NCBI RefSeq assembly: GCF_905220565.1
Contig: NC_059422.1
Span: 198,501 to 262,500 of the forward strand
Origin: Melitaea cinxia
Taxonomy: Eukaryota; Arthropoda; Insecta; Lepidoptera; Nymphalidae
DNA: 64,000 nucleotides
Reading direction: 5' to 3'
Part shown: one piece after another, positions 63,543 to 64,000 of the stretch
Numbering within the stretch: position 1 is the first letter of the stretch
Layout of the letters: the number at the start of each line of letters is the position of its first letter
Notes under the pieces: generated by a model
The model's input: the letters and a program-made list of their open reading frames with translations, nothing else
Database searches by the model: none
Told to the model about the DNA's origin: nothing
Made by a program: the position numbers and the translations under genes

Positions 63543-64000
63543 CTAGAGGAAATGCTGACAGAACTAAGCGCTGCTAGCGAAAATATAGGTCTACAACTAA
63601 ATATCTCGAAAACAAAAGTGGCTACCAACGGTACGAAGAATCCCATACTAATAAATCAAACACTTATAGATTACGTAGAGAGCTATATTTACCTCGGAAA
63701 ACTAATATCATTTAAAAACACAAGACACCATGATGAAACAGACAGGAGGATCAACATGACCTGGAAAAAATATTGGAGTTACAAAGAAATATTAAAGTCT
63801 AAACTTTCAATTAAACTAAAGAAAAAAATGATGGATTCGAGTCTATTACCCTGTTTATCGTACGGTGCCCAAACCTGGATCTTTAACAAAAGTACCTTGT
63901 CGAAAATACGTACCTGCCAACGGGCTATGGAGAGGAGCATCCTTGGCATCAAGACCATCGACAAAGTTAACAGTAAAAAAATCAGACTCAAAACCAAAGT
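63543..64000 (+). CDS. RTE-type reverse transcriptase, C-terminal part (runs off the window)
   Basis: The frame starting CTA at 63543 is open for 152 codons to the edge with no stop. Readable motifs are QLNISKTKVATNG, YVESYIYLGKLIS, DRRINMTWKKYWSYKEIL, SLLPCLSYGAQTWIF and CQRAMERSILGI, the order found after the catalytic palm in RTE-clade LINE reverse transcriptases. The YADD catalytic motif and endonuclease would lie upstream but are absent, so the copy is 5'-truncated at about 63540. It differs from RTE-B (SYGAQTW versus LTYGAET; ERSILGI versus ERAMLGV), so it is another family. No disabling mutation is visible in the part shown, which suggests recent insertion. No host-type start codon is claimed. 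Confidence 0.85.

Noticed and set aside
1..64000. CRISPR arrays, operons, riboswitches or phage modules
   Set aside because: Direct repeats here are minisatellites or transposon-internal arrays without unique spacers, and gene structure, SINEs and spliceosomal signals are eukaryotic.

Overview
The window looks like nuclear DNA of a moth or butterfly (Lepidoptera). It is AT-rich, has no operons or long bacterial ORFs, and is packed with interspersed repeats of the kind familiar from lepidopteran introns and intergenic DNA: tRNA-headed SINEs, 5'-truncated RTE-type LINE 3' ends, and short inverted-repeat elements. Species cannot be named from the sequence. Repeat families are given working labels here (SINE1, SINE3, SINE4, RTE-A, RTE-B, LINE-D, LINE-I, LINE-K, REP-E, REP-F, MITE-G, MITE-N and so on). 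They were grouped by eye and no library search was possible.

Host sequence is sparse. A GC-rich block ending in a GTAAGT donor (about 10260-10410) is a plausible non-coding first exon. An exon at 21448-21541 has a good acceptor, a strong start context, a 19-residue signal-peptide-like N-terminus and a GTGAGT donor. If the two belong together they define the 5' end of a plus-strand secreted or membrane protein gene whose first intron (about 11 kb) has been filled by repeats and holds an intact tRNA-Arg(ACG) gene at 17528-17600. The rest of that protein was not found.

Layout: 0-10 kb is LINE, RTE, REP-E and SINE debris, including a 1.6 kb element (3961-5565) with five 118-bp tandem units and 178-bp inverted arms, lying inside a split RTE-A copy. 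10-22 kb is the putative first intron, with several multi-layer nests. 22-41 kb is dominated by REP-F copies (densest at 28-36.5 kb), SINE1 copies and REP-E. 41454-46379 is a 4.9 kb cut-and-paste DNA transposon with 38-bp terminal inverted repeats, ATAT flanks, subterminal arrays of a roughly 43-bp repeat, and a spliced minus-strand gene for a DDE-like transposase of about 790 residues. The gene is broken only by what looks like one missing A in a homopolymer. 46.4-64 kb returns to SINE, RTE, REP-E and REP-F debris and ends inside an RTE-type reverse transcriptase open to the window edge.

The most interesting item is the 41.4-46.4 kb transposon. Its transposase belongs to a family I recognise only as the DUF7869-type arthropod proteins, and its TIR core motif is repeated in both subterminal arrays. 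The nested insertions, several with readable target-site duplications, give a relative history of which families were active last.
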